Assembly (NCBI RefSeq): GCF_013133775.1
Contig: NZ_JABGBO010000012.1
Span: 19,676-83,675 of the forward strand
Length of the DNA stretch: 64,000 bases
Direction of reading: 5' to 3'
Source: Pelistega europaea
Lineage (GTDB): Bacteria; Pseudomonadota; Gammaproteobacteria; Burkholderiales; Burkholderiaceae_B
Positions 26,966 through 36,366 of the stretch are shown here, piece after piece (within the stretch, counting starts at the first letter, position 1; each line of letters opens with the position of its first letter). The notes under the pieces were generated by a model. It was given only the letters and a program-made list of their open reading frames with translations. It searched no databases and was not told the DNA's origin. Position numbers and translations under genes: made by a program.

Positions 26966-28345
26966 TTAAAATCCTTCTAATGATATAGAAGGAGCAAAAG
27001 TTTCTAGCATTTGCTTAAACTCTGTCTTAATACGCTTTAAGCTCTCTGCATTACGCCCTTCAAAACGAAGCACTAGCACAGGAGTGGTATTAGAAGCACG
27101 TGCCAAACCAAAGCCATCTTCGTATTCTGCACGAATGCCGTCAATCGTAATGATGCGCTTGGCTGTAGGAAGAACAGCTTTCTCTTGTAAAGTCTTAACC
27201 AACGCATGGGGTTGCCCCTCAGCCATTTGTACTTTAATTTCTGGAGTACTCTCATCTTTGGGGAGTGCTTCAAGAACAGCTGAAGGATTATCATAGGCTG
27301 AGAGAATCTCAAGTAAACGAGTACCAGTATAGAGCCCATCATCAAACCCATACCAACGTTCTTTAAAGAAAGTGTGTCCACTCATCTCCCCACCAAGAGC
27401 AGCATCGGCTTCTTTCATCTTTTGTTTGATAAGGGAGTGTCCTGTTTGCCACATTAGGGGGTGTCCGCCTGCTTGCTCAACCTGCTCGCCTACATGTCGA
27501 CTGCATTTGACATCAAAGACAATCGTTGCACCAGGAACACGGCTAATCACATCACGACTATAAAGGATGAGTTGACGGTCTGGCCAAATGATTTCTCCTG
27601 ACTTGGTTACAACACCAAGACGGTCGGCATCGCCATCAAAAGCTAATCCTAATTCGCAGTTGGTATTTTTGACATGAGTAATTAAGTCTTCCAAATTGTG
27701 AGGGTCTGCAGGGTCTGGGTGGTGATTAGGAAAGTTGGCATCAACCTCGCAAAAAAGCTCATCCACTTCACAACCCAAAGCTCGAAATAAGCTTGGAGCC
27801 ACTTTGCCACCTACGCCATTACCAGCATCAATAGCAATATGCATAGGGCGTTTAAGTTTGACATCACTAACGATGCGTTGAATATATTCAGGTATGATGT
27901 CTGTTGTAATCTCAGCAGCGTTTTTATTAAGCAATGGTTGTGAGCTTAATGCTTGCATTTCATCATATAGTGCAGTAACGCTGGCACCGTAAATAGCTTT
28001 GCCATCAAGCATCATCTTAAAACCATTGTATTCGGGAGGGTTATGACTACCGGTGATGGCTACACAAGCACCAATCTCATGAGCATAAGTGTAGTAATAC
28101 ACTAAAGGGGTAGGTACCATGCCGATATTGACGACTTCTACCCCTTGGTCTCGAATGCCCGCAGATAACCCTTGAGCAAGTTCAGGACTACTATGGCGAC
28201 CATCAAAACCCACTACACATTGGGTATGCCCCAACTGGTGGGCACGCTGACCGAGGGCGCGTCCTAGTAAGAAAGCAAAATCTTTATTAATCTGTGAAGG
28301 GAAAATGCCACGGATATCGTAGGCTTTAAAAACGCTAGAAATCAT
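26966..28345 (-). CDS. Phosphomannomutase/phosphoglucomutase (AlgC/ManB-like)
   Basis: This 459-residue alpha-D-phosphohexomutase moves phosphate between C6 and C1 of mannose or glucose. It has the active-site phosphoserine loop VAITGSHNPPEYNGFKMML, the metal-binding DGDADRLGVV, the sugar-binding GGEMSGHTFF, and a C-terminal phosphate-binding region with RASNTTPVLVLRFEGR. The domain order fits AlgC-type dual-specificity enzymes. It would supply glucose-1-phosphate to GalU and mannose-1-phosphate to other pathways. It lies convergent with the glycosyltransferases. Confidence 0.93.
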   Translation of the reverse strand: MISSVFKAYDIRGIFPSQINKDFAFLLGRALGQRAHQLGHTQCVVGFDGRHSSPELAQGLSAGIRDQGVEVVNIGMVPTPLVYYYTYAHEIGACVAITGSHNPPEYNGFKMMLDGKAIYGASVTALYDEMQALSSQPLLNKNAAEITTDIIPEYIQRIVSDVKLKRPMHIAIDAGNGVGGKVAPSLFRALGCEVDELFCEVDANFPNHHPDPADPHNLEDLITHVKNTNCELGLAFDGDADRLGVVTKSGEIIWPDRQLILYSRDVISRVPGATIVFDVKCSRHVGEQVEQAGGHPLMWQTGHSLIKQKMKEADAALGGEMSGHTFFKERWYGFDDGLYTGTRLLEILSAYDNPSAVLEALPKDESTPEIKVQMAEGQPHALVKTLQEKAVLPTAKRIITIDGIRAEYEDGFGLARASNTTPVLVLRFEGRNAESLKRIKTEFKQMLETFAPSISLEGF

Positions 28346-28465
28346 TATTATTCAACCTGTTTTTAGTGTAATAAGAATAGTACAATATTATCTCCTGTTT
28401 TTTGGTTAGAATGAAACTATCCTCATTAAAACAGTAAATTTTTTATTATTTATTTCAGGATTTTT

Positions 28466-29881
28466 ATGTCGTTGTTAGCTGAGCTTCAGGATATTGTAGG
28501 TGTCGAACATGTGCTTAAAGGAGATGAAACCGCTCCCTATCTGACTGATTGGCGTGGACGTTATACAGGTAAAGCCCTTGCTGTCGTGCGTCCTGCTGAT
28601 GTAGAAGAGGTGGCTGCTGTGGTGCGTGTCTGCTTGCAGTTTAATACCCCTATCGTGACACAAGGGGGTAATACTGGATTGTGTGGAGGAGCCACACCGA
28701 GCAATAAAGGTGATGCGGTTGTGGTGTTGATGACAAGGCTTAATAAAATTCTGGAAATTGATACCGATAACGACACAATAACAGTACAAGCAGGATGTGT
28801 ATTGCAAACCGTTCAAGAGGCAGCTGTACAGGCGGGGCGTTTATTTCCGCTAAGCCTGGCTTCAGAAGGGAGTTGTACCATAGGTGGTAATTTAGCCACC
28901 AATGCTGGTGGTACTCAGGTGCTGCGTTATGGTAATGCACGTGAATTAGCATTGGGATTGCAGGTGGTCACGGCAGATGGCGAGATTTGGAATGGTTTAC
29001 GAGGTTTGCGTAAGGATAATACGGGTTATGATTTACGTGATCTTTTTATCGGTAGTGAGGGAACATTAGGTATTATTACAGCAGCTACTTTGAAACTTTA
29101 TCCATTGCCAGTAGCTCGCAGTACAGCGTTTTTAGCATTTAATAGCATTGCCGATGCGGTTAAAGTGTTATCTCGTGCTCGGCATGGGTTTGGTTCAGCA
29201 CTGACAGGATTTGAGTTAATTTCAGCTTATTGTCTGGGGATTGTCGCACAAGTGTTTCCCCAAATTAAATTACCATTTTCTCCTGATAAATCACCGTGGT
29301 ATGCTTTATTAGAGATTTCGGATAATGAGAGTGAGGATCATGCACGTGGGCGTTTTGAAGCAGTCATAGGAGATGCACTAGAAGCAGGCGAAATTGTAGA
29401 TGCTGTGATTGCAGAGACAAGTGCTCAAAGTCAAGCCTTGTGGCATATCAGGGAGAGTATTCCTCTTGCTGAGGCAGCCACAGGCAAAGGCATTAAGCAT
29501 GATATTGCTGTACCAGTCTCCAAAATTCCAGAGTTCATAGCACATACGAACGCTTTGTTGCAGGCCCGGTTTCCAGGGGTGCAACATATTATATTCGGTC
29601 ATCTAGGAGATGGTAATCTGCATTATAATGTGGGAGCCGCTCCAGGGCAGGAAGAAGGGTTCTTGTCGTTGCAAAAAGATGTATATAAAATTGTTTTTGA
29701 TAGTGTTTATGCGGTTAATGGCTCAATTTCTGCTGAGCATGGAATAGGTCAACTTAAAAAAGATTTACTTATTGACTATAAAGATGAAGTAGAATTAGCC
29801 TTGATGCGCAAAATAAAAAGGGTATTAGATCCTCATGCGTTGTTTAATCCAGGTAAGGTGATTAGTAGTGTTGAGTTTTAA
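28466..29881 (+). CDS. FAD-binding oxidoreductase, GlcD/D-2-hydroxyacid dehydrogenase family
   Basis: This 471-residue flavoprotein has an FAD_binding_4 domain (TQGGNTGLCGGATP, then SLASEGSCTIGGNLATNAGG) and a C-terminal FAD-oxidase domain with FGHLGDGNLHYNV and SAEHGIGQLKKDLL. This is typical of D-lactate, glycolate-subunit and D-2-hydroxyglutarate dehydrogenases. AGGA precedes the ATG. It is divergent from the phosphomannomutase gene and overlaps the TPR gene by 14 nt. The exact 2-hydroxyacid is not determinable here. Confidence 0.9.
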   Translation: MSLLAELQDIVGVEHVLKGDETAPYLTDWRGRYTGKALAVVRPADVEEVAAVVRVCLQFNTPIVTQGGNTGLCGGATPSNKGDAVVVLMTRLNKILEIDTDNDTITVQAGCVLQTVQEAAVQAGRLFPLSLASEGSCTIGGNLATNAGGTQVLRYGNARELALGLQVVTADGEIWNGLRGLRKDNTGYDLRDLFIGSEGTLGIITAATLKLYPLPVARSTAFLAFNSIADAVKVLSRARHGFGSALTGFELISAYCLGIVAQVFPQIKLPFSPDKSPWYALLEISDNESEDHARGRFEAVIGDALEAGEIVDAVIAETSAQSQALWHIRESIPLAEAATGKGIKHDIAVPVSKIPEFIAHTNALLQARFPGVQHIIFGHLGDGNLHYNVGAAPGQEEGFLSLQKDVYKIVFDSVYAVNGSISAEHGIGQLKKDLLIDYKDEVELALMRKIKRVLDPHALFNPGKVISSVEF

Positions 29882-31625
29882 AACGTGGGTATGTGGAGTT
29901 TTGTTGGCACTCTCACCAACAGTATGGTCACAACCTGTCGATGTAATGAGAAAACCGTGGCTGGCAGAAGAATTAAAGCAATCTGTCGATGCTGATGAGG
30001 TGTATAGTATCCTAGCAATAGAAACAGCATTTTTTGAGGAAAACTATGCTTTTGCAGCAAAGGAGGCCCTGAATTTTACTAAGTATCACCGGGTCAGCCC
30101 TCAAATTGTTGAAATAGCAGTGAATTATTACTATACCGAGGGTGATTATGAACATGCTTATGAGGCTGTAAAGTATTGGTATAGGGCCTATCCAGACAAT
30201 GACAATGTTCGCACGTGGTATACCACTTTACTTGGACAAACTGGGCGAGATAAAGAATTTTTGCGTGCTTTACAACAATCTTTACGTAATGCACGACCTG
30301 AGGCACTTAAGGACAAACTGCATTCCAACGCATTGATTTTAGAAGAAATTCGTGATGAGCATAAGGCGTTGGCTTTTTATGAGCAGATGACGGCCCCTTT
30401 TCATTTGCAATCAGCAGATTATCATGTGTTGTTTTCAGACTTTGCGGCAAGGGCAGAGAAGCTTGACTTGGCGTGGAAAGAAGCATTTAAGGCATTAGAG
30501 GTGGATAAAAACTCCGAGGAGGCTGCCTTACGAGTTTTGTTCCTATCACAGGGAGGAAAAAGAGAGCAAGGCATGCGATTCGTGCAACAGTTTCTCAATA
30601 AGCATCCACAATCACGCAACCTCTATCTCAATTACATTAGTGCTTTGACAGAAGATGGAGAGTATAACAACGCGATTAAAGCAATTAAGCGTATGCAGAA
30701 AGTCTCTCCTGAAGATTTTGATTTGTTGTACTTTCAGGCGCTTATTCACTATGATGCTCAGCAGTGGTCAGATGCACGTCGAGTGTTAAATCAGTTTATC
30801 GATATTCAACAACAGCGCCAGAAATCGCTGCCCAAGGATAGCAGCACTGCAGATGAGAAATTATTGGATGCACGTAAACTGCTTGTTTCCATTTACAAGG
30901 CTGAGAAAAAATATCGTTTAGCATTAACTGAGTTGAACAAGATTCCTGATCAAGACCAAGATGCAGAACTGCTCATGGAGAAAGCACGTCTGCTAACAGC
31001 ATTAGGATCAGTACGAGAAGGGCTATCTATATTGGATATGGCTTCACAGGCTTTTCCTGAAAATCGAGGTGGTTTTTTATGGTTAGGTGGGAACCTACTC
31101 AATGAGTCAGGGCGTACTGATGAAGCGATTGTTTATTACAATGATGCTTTAAAAGAATTACCTAATAATGCTGATATTAAGTATGCACTGGCGATTTTAT
31201 ATGATAAGCGTGGTGAGGTGTGGCCTGCAGAGAAATTGCTAAGAGAGGTTATGCGTGAAGAGCCTGACTTGGCTGATGCGTATAATGCTTTGGGCTATAT
31301 TTTTGCTGACCGTAACTATAATTTGGAAGAGTCTCAGGAATTACTGGAAAAAGCATTGATGCTAGATTCCGCTAACCCCTACATTATGGATAGTATGGGG
31401 TGGTTGCAATTTAGGTTGAAAAATTATGACGTTGCTTTGGAGTATTTAGAACGAGCTTTTGATGAAAAACCAGAAGCTGAAATTGCAGCTCATTTAGCTG
31501 AGGTGTATGTGGCTAAAGGAGATCAACATAAAGCAAGGGAAACGTTAAAAATTGGTTTGCAAGATGATGCGAGTAATGCAGTTTTGCGAGAGACTATTCG
31601 ACGGCTAAACTTGGGGGTGAAATAA
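29868..31625 (+). CDS. Exported tetratricopeptide-repeat protein
   Basis: This 585-residue protein has an N-terminal signal peptide (VCGVLLALSPTVWSQ) followed by many degenerate TPR helical pairs. The clearest are late: GRTDEAIVYYNDALKELPNN, then LADAYNALGYIFADRNYNLE and ANPYIMDSMGWLQFRLKNYD. Translation starts at GTG 29868 (TTG 29871 possible). It lies just upstream of lolB, an arrangement seen in many Betaproteobacteria. Probably a periplasmic or outer-membrane-associated scaffold; the exact role is unknown. Confidence 0.88.
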   Translation: MLSFKTWVCGVLLALSPTVWSQPVDVMRKPWLAEELKQSVDADEVYSILAIETAFFEENYAFAAKEALNFTKYHRVSPQIVEIAVNYYYTEGDYEHAYEAVKYWYRAYPDNDNVRTWYTTLLGQTGRDKEFLRALQQSLRNARPEALKDKLHSNALILEEIRDEHKALAFYEQMTAPFHLQSADYHVLFSDFAARAEKLDLAWKEAFKALEVDKNSEEAALRVLFLSQGGKREQGMRFVQQFLNKHPQSRNLYLNYISALTEDGEYNNAIKAIKRMQKVSPEDFDLLYFQALIHYDAQQWSDARRVLNQFIDIQQQRQKSLPKDSSTADEKLLDARKLLVSIYKAEKKYRLALTELNKIPDQDQDAELLMEKARLLTALGSVREGLSILDMASQAFPENRGGFLWLGGNLLNESGRTDEAIVYYNDALKELPNNADIKYALAILYDKRGEVWPAEKLLREVMREEPDLADAYNALGYIFADRNYNLEESQELLEKALMLDSANPYIMDSMGWLQFRLKNYDVALEYLERAFDEKPEAEIAAHLAEVYVAKGDQHKARETLKIGLQDDASNAVLRETIRRLNLGVK

Positions 31626-31626
31626 T

Positions 31627-32214
31627 ATGAAAAAATGGTGGCACTATGCAGTATTAGTGGTTATGGTGGTATTGAGTGCTTGTAGCTCTCTGGAGAATCG
31701 CACAAAAGCAGAAGGGGAGGGAGCAGCATCTATTAGTTCTCAACTGCATAGAGAAGGGCGTTTTTCGGTATTAGTCTATGATAAATCAGAAGAGAGAAAT
31801 ACTGATTCTGTGCAGGGAGGGTTTGATTGGCAGTCAACGGGGCAGCATGTTGTTTTGGACTTAAGTAATCCGTTGGGGCAGGTGCTTGCTCGTATTGAGG
31901 TGCGGCCTGGATTTTCCCGTTTGACAAGGGCAAATGGGGAGGTTTTTGAGGCAGAGCATCCAGACATGCTTGTCCAAGAGGTGATTGGACGTGTTTTCCC
32001 TGTTAGTGGTTTGCAATATTGGATTCATGGCAAACCAATGCCTGATTTAACATTAGAAGCGGCTGAGTATGATGGGCAACACAGGTTAACAAAGTTTACC
32101 CAAGCCGGCTGGACAGTCGTTGCTCAGAACTATGATGCGGAAGGTCCTAAGCGTTTTCAGTTGGTGAATCAACAGGCGGTTGAACGCATCACCATCCGTA
32201 TTGTGATGGAGTAA
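31627..32214 (+). CDS. lolB: Outer-membrane lipoprotein insertion protein LolB
   Basis: This 195-residue lipoprotein accepts lipoproteins from LolA and inserts them into the outer membrane. The N-terminus MKKWWHYAVLVVMVVLSAC has the lipobox LSAC with Cys19. The body carries LolB-like strands (REGRFSVLVYDKSEE, GGFDWQSTGQHVVLDLSNPL, GLQYWIHGKPMPD). It follows the TPR gene by one base and precedes ispE, the usual lolB-ispE order of Proteobacteria. Confidence 0.92.
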   Translation: MKKWWHYAVLVVMVVLSACSSLENRTKAEGEGAASISSQLHREGRFSVLVYDKSEERNTDSVQGGFDWQSTGQHVVLDLSNPLGQVLARIEVRPGFSRLTRANGEVFEAEHPDMLVQEVIGRVFPVSGLQYWIHGKPMPDLTLEAAEYDGQHRLTKFTQAGWTVVAQNYDAEGPKRFQLVNQQAVERITIRIVME

Positions 32215-32359
32215 GAGAAGCGAATTAAGAGTTTGTTTTTTTACTGAATTACTGGGATACTCTAAGATTTTGAGGTTTACCTAAAATAAGGATTAAATCA
32301 GTAAGGAGTAGCCTTAAATTTCTGTTGATTTTAATGATTTTTTCATATAAAGGGTAAAA

Positions 32360-33244
32360 ATGTCAGAAGCTTTGTCAGCCCAAGTGGAAGTACAGGCACC
32401 AGCTAAATTAAACTTATTTCTTCATGTGGTTGGGCGCACTGAGAATGGCTACCATAATTTGCAATCTCTTTTTACTCTTATTGATTTGTGGGATGTCTTA
32501 CGTTTTTCAGTGCGTAAAGATGGGCTTATTCGGCGTTGTAATGAGATAGCGGAGATTCCTGAGTCAGAGGATTTGGTGGTCCGTGCTGCTAAGCTCTTAC
32601 AAGCTCACACTGGCTGTTCGCTGGGAGCAGACATCGAAGTGTTTAAACAAATCCCTAGTGGTGCTGGATTAGGTGGAGGATCTAGTGATGCGGCAACTAC
32701 ATTGATGACACTTAATCAGTTGTGGGGGACTGGGCTCTCTAATGAAGCATTGCGTGCTTTGGGAGTACAGTTAGGTGCTGATGTTCCATTTTTTATTTTT
32801 GGCAAGACAGCTATTGCTACGGGAGTTGGTGAGCAGTTGATGGCTTTTGATTTGTCTCCTTTGTATTATCTTGTCGTGCGTCCTCATCTATCTATTCCTA
32901 CTTCATTGATTTTTAAAGATAAAGACCTGGTGCGTAATAGCCCTATATTGTCAGCAAAAGAGTTGGCACAAGGGCGTATATTGATGGAGCAGGCACAACA
33001 TTTTGCACGCAATGATTTAGAAGCCGTGGTTTTGAAATTATTCCCTGAATTGGCTGTACTGATAGCAGGATTACGCGGTGAAGCAGGAGTTGATTTACGA
33101 ATGACGGGATCGGGTTCTTGCTTTTTTGCTCCATTTTTGTCTTTAGAAAAGGCTCAAGAAGCGAGGGATAGGGTAGTAGAGTGGCATGCACATCACCCCT
33201 CTGCATTAAAGATAGAAGGACTTTTTGTGGTTAAATCAAAATAA
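32360..33244 (+). CDS. ispE: 4-diphosphocytidyl-2-C-methyl-D-erythritol kinase
   Basis: This 294-residue GHMP kinase phosphorylates CDP-methylerythritol in the MEP isoprenoid pathway. It has the N-terminal PAKLNLFLHVVGRTENGYHNL, the ATP loop QIPSGAGLGGGSSDAAT, and the late MTGSGSCFFAPF. Normal length. It lies in the conserved order lolB–ispE–tRNA-Gln–prs. Confidence 0.96.
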   Translation: MSEALSAQVEVQAPAKLNLFLHVVGRTENGYHNLQSLFTLIDLWDVLRFSVRKDGLIRRCNEIAEIPESEDLVVRAAKLLQAHTGCSLGADIEVFKQIPSGAGLGGGSSDAATTLMTLNQLWGTGLSNEALRALGVQLGADVPFFIFGKTAIATGVGEQLMAFDLSPLYYLVVRPHLSIPTSLIFKDKDLVRNSPILSAKELAQGRILMEQAQHFARNDLEAVVLKLFPELAVLIAGLRGEAGVDLRMTGSGSCFFAPFLSLEKAQEARDRVVEWHAHHPSALKIEGLFVVKSK

Positions 33245-33337
33245 GAGGTTGTAAAGACTAAAGACCACTTTAAAAAGTTAAAAGTTGCTTATAAACAACA
33301 CTAAAATAAAAAATATAGTGGTTTTGGCTTTGAGTGC

Positions 33338-33366
33338 TTTTCAAGAGAAGAAAACTCTGTCATAAT
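33338..33366 (+). promoter_or_regulatory. Possible tRNA-Gln promoter
   Basis: TTTTCA, a 17-nt spacer and CATAAT (33361-33366) lie about 50 nt upstream of the tRNA. The -35 is weak (4 of 6). Confidence 0.45.
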
Positions 33367-33417
33367 TTAGTTCTTGTCAGGCAGGCAATTTAAGCAGTCT
33401 TGATAAAAATAAAGAGT

Positions 33418-33494
33418 TGGGGCGTCGCCAAGCTGGTTAAGGCACCGGATTTTGATTCCGGCATGCGAAGGTTCGAATCCTTCCGCCCCAGCCA
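33418..33494 (+). tRNA. tRNA-Gln (anticodon TTG)
   Basis: The cloverleaf has acceptor strands TGGGGCG/CGCCCCA, an anticodon stem CCGGA/TCCGG with loop TTTTGAT (anticodon TTG at 33452-33454), the T arm loop GTTCGAATCC, discriminator G and an encoded CCA (33492-33494). It lies directly upstream of prs, as in Burkholderiales. Confidence 0.97.
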
Positions 33495-33503
33495 CCATAT
33501 GGA

Positions 33504-33555
33504 CCGTTTATGCTACATCCTATAGAGGCTGTTGGATAAGCGGTTTTTTATTTTT
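33504..33555 (+). terminator. Terminator-like hairpin between tRNA-Gln and prs
   Basis: CCGTTTAT (33504-33511) pairs with ATAAGCGG (33536-33543) with one wobble, enclosing a 24-nt partly self-paired loop, and is followed by TTTTTTATTTTT. It ends only about 25 nt before the prs ATG, so it is either the end of the tRNA transcript or an attenuator that prs transcription must pass. Confidence 0.6.
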
Positions 33556-33580
33556 AATTCCTCACTTCTTCCTCATTATC

Positions 33581-34531
33581 ATGGCCGATAACAATTTCAT
33601 GATTTTCACTGGTACAGCAAACCCCAAGCTGGCCGTCGATGTTGCTAATCACTTGGATATGTCACTAGGAAAAATGACCGTAGGCCGTTTCTCTGATGGC
33701 GAAGTGATGGTAGAAATCCTCGAAAATGTCCGCGGACGCAATGTCTTCATCTTACAACCAACCTGTGCACCTACCAATGATAATCTTATGGAAATCATGG
33801 TGATGGTCGATGCGTTACGCCGTGCTTCAGCTGGTACAATCACAGCGGCGATTCCCTATTTTGGTTATGCTCGTCAGGATCGTCGTCCTCGTTCAGCACG
33901 TGTGGCAATCACGGCTAAGGTTGTGGCTAATATGCTCCAGTCAGTAGGAGTTGATCGTGTATTGACGATGGATTTACATGCTGACCAAATCCAAGGTTTC
34001 TTTGATATTCCTGTAGACAATATCTATGCGAGTCCTGTTTTGCTAGCTGATATTGCTCGCCGTCAGTTTGAGGATTTGGTTGTAGTGTCTCCTGATATAG
34101 GTGGTGTGGTGCGTGCACGTGCACTGGCCAAACAATTAGAGACCGACCTGGCTATTATTGATAAACGTCGTCCTCGTGCTAATGTCTCTGAAGTAATGAA
34201 TATTATCGGGGATATTGATGGACGTACTTGTCTCATTATGGATGATATGGTGGATACAGCAGGTACCTTGACCAAGGCGGCTACTGCTTTAAAAGAGCGT
34301 GGGGCCAAAGCTGTGTATGCTTATTGTACTCACCCTGTATTATCTGGAGCAGCAATTGAGCGTATTAGTGGTTCTGATATTGACGAATTGGTTGTGACAG
34401 ATACAATTCCTTTGACCGATGCAGCTAAACAATGTGGTAAAATTCGTCAATTATCTACTGCTGCTTTATTAGGTGAAACTATTCTGCGTATTTCTACAGC
34501 GGCATCAGTAAGTGCCATGTTTGCTGAGTAG
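33581..34531 (+). CDS. prs: Ribose-phosphate pyrophosphokinase
   Basis: This 316-residue enzyme makes PRPP from ribose-5-phosphate and ATP for nucleotide, NAD, His and Trp synthesis. Signatures are [16 protein letters not shown] at the N-terminus, [15 protein letters not shown], the metal/ATP segment [20 protein letters not shown], and the PRPP loop [17 protein letters not shown]. Translation starts at ATG 33581, where the family alignment begins; there is no visible Shine-Dalgarno site. An in-frame extension back to 33452 runs through the tRNA and is rejected. Confidence 0.96.
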   Translation: MADNNFMIFTGTANPKLAVDVANHLDMSLGKMTVGRFSDGEVMVEILENVRGRNVFILQPTCAPTNDNLMEIMVMVDALRRASAGTITAAIPYFGYARQDRRPRSARVAITAKVVANMLQSVGVDRVLTMDLHADQIQGFFDIPVDNIYASPVLLADIARRQFEDLVVVSPDIGGVVRARALAKQLETDLAIIDKRRPRANVSEVMNIIGDIDGRTCLIMDDMVDTAGTLTKAATALKERGAKAVYAYCTHPVLSGAAIERISGSDIDELVVTDTIPLTDAAKQCGKIRQLSTAALLGETILRISTAASVSAMFAE

Positions 34532-34543
34532 TGACAAGTTTTT

Positions 34544-34604
34544 GGGTTGTGGCTGGTCGCGGCGACAACCCTTTTCGTTGCTCCGTTGTTTTGACGGAGT
34601 TTTT
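34544..34604 (+). terminator. Two tandem terminator hairpins between prs and rplY
   Basis: GGGTTGT (34544-34550) pairs with ACAACCC (34565-34571) and is followed by TTTT. Then CTCCGT (34581-34586) pairs with ACGGAG (34594-34599), followed by TTTTT. They would separate prs and rplY transcripts at least in part. Confidence 0.7.
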
Positions 34605-34699
34605 ATTTAACTGATGTAACAACGACGTTTGACTTGTGCGATATTTTGAGAAATGCACAAATTTTAGCGTAAGAGTTACGTTTTATTTTGGAGTTATCC

Positions 34700-35329
34700 A
34701 TGAAATTTTCTGCAACTACACGTAGCGTACAGGGATCGAGTGCGAGCCGCCGCCTGCGCCGTGCTGGTCGTTTGCCAGGTATCGTTTACGGTGGCAAGGG
34801 CGAAGCAACTAGCATTGAATTAGATCACAACGAAATTTTCCATGCTGTGCGTAAAGAAGACTTTCACTCTTCAGTTCTTGAAATGAACCTAGACGGTAAA
34901 GTTGAAACTGTGTTATTACGTGCTGTTCAATGGCATGCTTACAAACCACAAGTATTGCATATTGATTTCCAACGCGTTGACGCTAATCAAAAACTTCACA
35001 CTAAAGTGCCTTTCCACTTTGTTGGTGCAGAGGAGTCTCCTGCTGTTAAAGGTAGTGGCAACCAAGTAGCTCACATCGTTACTGAAATTGAAGTTTCTTG
35101 CTTGCCTAAGGATCTTCCACACTTTGTTGAAGTTGATTTGTCTAAACTAGAGGCAGGTGGTGTTGTTCACCTAAGCGATGTTGCTCCTCCTAAAGGTGTT
35201 GAATTCATCGTTCACGGTGATGATCCTGTTCTTGCTTCTGCTGTTGCTCCTAAGGGTGCAGTGGAAGGTGAAGAAGAGTCTGCTGAAGAAGCTGCTCCAG
35301 CAGCAGAACCACCAGCAGCAGCTGAATAA
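34700..35329 (+). CDS. rplY: 50S ribosomal protein L25 (long CTC/TL5 form)
   Basis: This 209-residue protein binds 5S rRNA in the large subunit. The N-terminal L25 domain has ASRRLRRAGRLPGIVYGG and the C-terminal CTC domain the segment KVPFHFVGAEESPAVK. It ends in an Ala/Glu-rich low-complexity tail. ATG 34700 follows GGAG; an upstream TTG is less likely. In related genomes pth normally follows; here the iron block intervenes. Confidence 0.95.
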   Translation: MKFSATTRSVQGSSASRRLRRAGRLPGIVYGGKGEATSIELDHNEIFHAVRKEDFHSSVLEMNLDGKVETVLLRAVQWHAYKPQVLHIDFQRVDANQKLHTKVPFHFVGAEESPAVKGSGNQVAHIVTEIEVSCLPKDLPHFVEVDLSKLEAGGVVHLSDVAPPKGVEFIVHGDDPVLASAVAPKGAVEGEEESAEEAAPAAEPPAAAE

Positions 35330-35404
35330 TTTTAGCTGTCTACACCACCAGAACGGTAGTTTAGTTTTTATAGGCTTACATGTTGTGGTGGTTTTCAAAC
35401 TAAT

Positions 35405-35440
35405 AAAACCCAATGTATCTTTCTACATTGGGTTTTGTTT
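35405..35440. terminator. Bidirectional terminator between rplY and the SIP gene
   Basis: CCCAATGTA / TACATTGGG with a 6-nt loop has TTTTGTTT on the + side and TTTTATT on the - side, so it can end both convergent transcripts. Confidence 0.85.
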
Positions 35441-35457
35441 TGGGTACAGACTTCCCA

Positions 35458-36282
35458 TTATTCCTCTGGCATAGCATCCATAAAGGCATGGCGACTCTGA
35501 TGGTACTGCTCCTCGCTTTCGCCTAATCGCCAAAATGGTACAGCATAGCAGTATCGAGCAGGAACTTGCCATTGTTGGCGTACGATATGCCGTAATGAAT
35601 CCACCATAGCGGCCTCTCCAGCAATCCAATAGCGGGCATTTTCCGTCTCAGGACGACATTGAGAGAACTGCTGTATTAATGCTTCTAGTGAATGGTCTGG
35701 TGTAAAAGTATGGATTTTGACCTTGGTAGGTTTTTGTAAATTTTTGGGGGTATCGGATTCACAAGGTAGCCATAGCAATACATCACCATAGGTTGTTTCA
35801 GGTAAGTCTGCCAGAATAGCGGTAATTGCAGGTAATGCACTTAAATCGCCAGCAAGAAGACAGGCATCAACACCACCTTCAAATAAATTTTTATCGCGAG
35901 GAGGGGTAATGCCAATCGTTTGTCCTATCTGTACATGCTCTGCAAAAGTAGAGGCAGGACCATTTTCTCCATGTAATACGAAATCAATACTTAAGCTACA
36001 GGCTTGCCTGTCAAAACCACTTAAGGTATAGGAGCGTTTGATGGGTGCTGTTGCCTTGTTTAACCAACGTGGACCTCTATCTGTTATTTGAGGCAGTTCG
36101 GGTTTGGTTTGTCCTGGCAGGGGAAGAAAAATCTTAATATGTGCCCCATTACGTTCAAAGGGGTAATCAAAGAGTTCAGCATTATGAAAGACAATACGAC
36201 GCAGATTGGGGCTAATATCATACCAGCTTTGTACTTGGATTAACCGTGGTCGTTTAGGGTTAGAAAAAGATGTTGTATCCAT
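35458..36282 (-). CDS. Siderophore-interacting protein (NADPH-dependent ferric-siderophore reductase)
   Basis: This 274-residue cytoplasmic flavoprotein of the SIP/ViuB family reduces ferric siderophore to release iron. The FAD-binding barrel carries the flavin motif KRSYTLSGFD and GENGPASTFAEHVQIG. The NAD(P) domain has CLLAGDLSALPAITAIL and RYWIAGEAAMVDSLRHIVRQ. It is the last gene of the iron block, 84 nt after the esterase gene on the same strand. Confidence 0.92.
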   Translation of the reverse strand: MDTTSFSNPKRPRLIQVQSWYDISPNLRRIVFHNAELFDYPFERNGAHIKIFLPLPGQTKPELPQITDRGPRWLNKATAPIKRSYTLSGFDRQACSLSIDFVLHGENGPASTFAEHVQIGQTIGITPPRDKNLFEGGVDACLLAGDLSALPAITAILADLPETTYGDVLLWLPCESDTPKNLQKPTKVKIHTFTPDHSLEALIQQFSQCRPETENARYWIAGEAAMVDSLRHIVRQQWQVPARYCYAVPFWRLGESEEQYHQSRHAFMDAMPEE

Positions 36283-36366
36283 TGATGTATTCTATGATTT
36301 AAGTGTTGATAGATTTAAACTTTCGGCATGTGTCTATGAGGATTGCCGCAGTTTTTTGAGCAGTTA

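Noticed and set aside
33452..33580. N-terminal extension of prs through the tRNA
   Set aside because: It would translate tRNA-Gln and a terminator-like hairpin, and family alignment starts at 33581.
35178..35474. Leucine-rich frame overlapping the 3' end of rplY
   Set aside because: It is a frame-shifted reading of the Ala/Glu-rich L25 tail running into the terminator.
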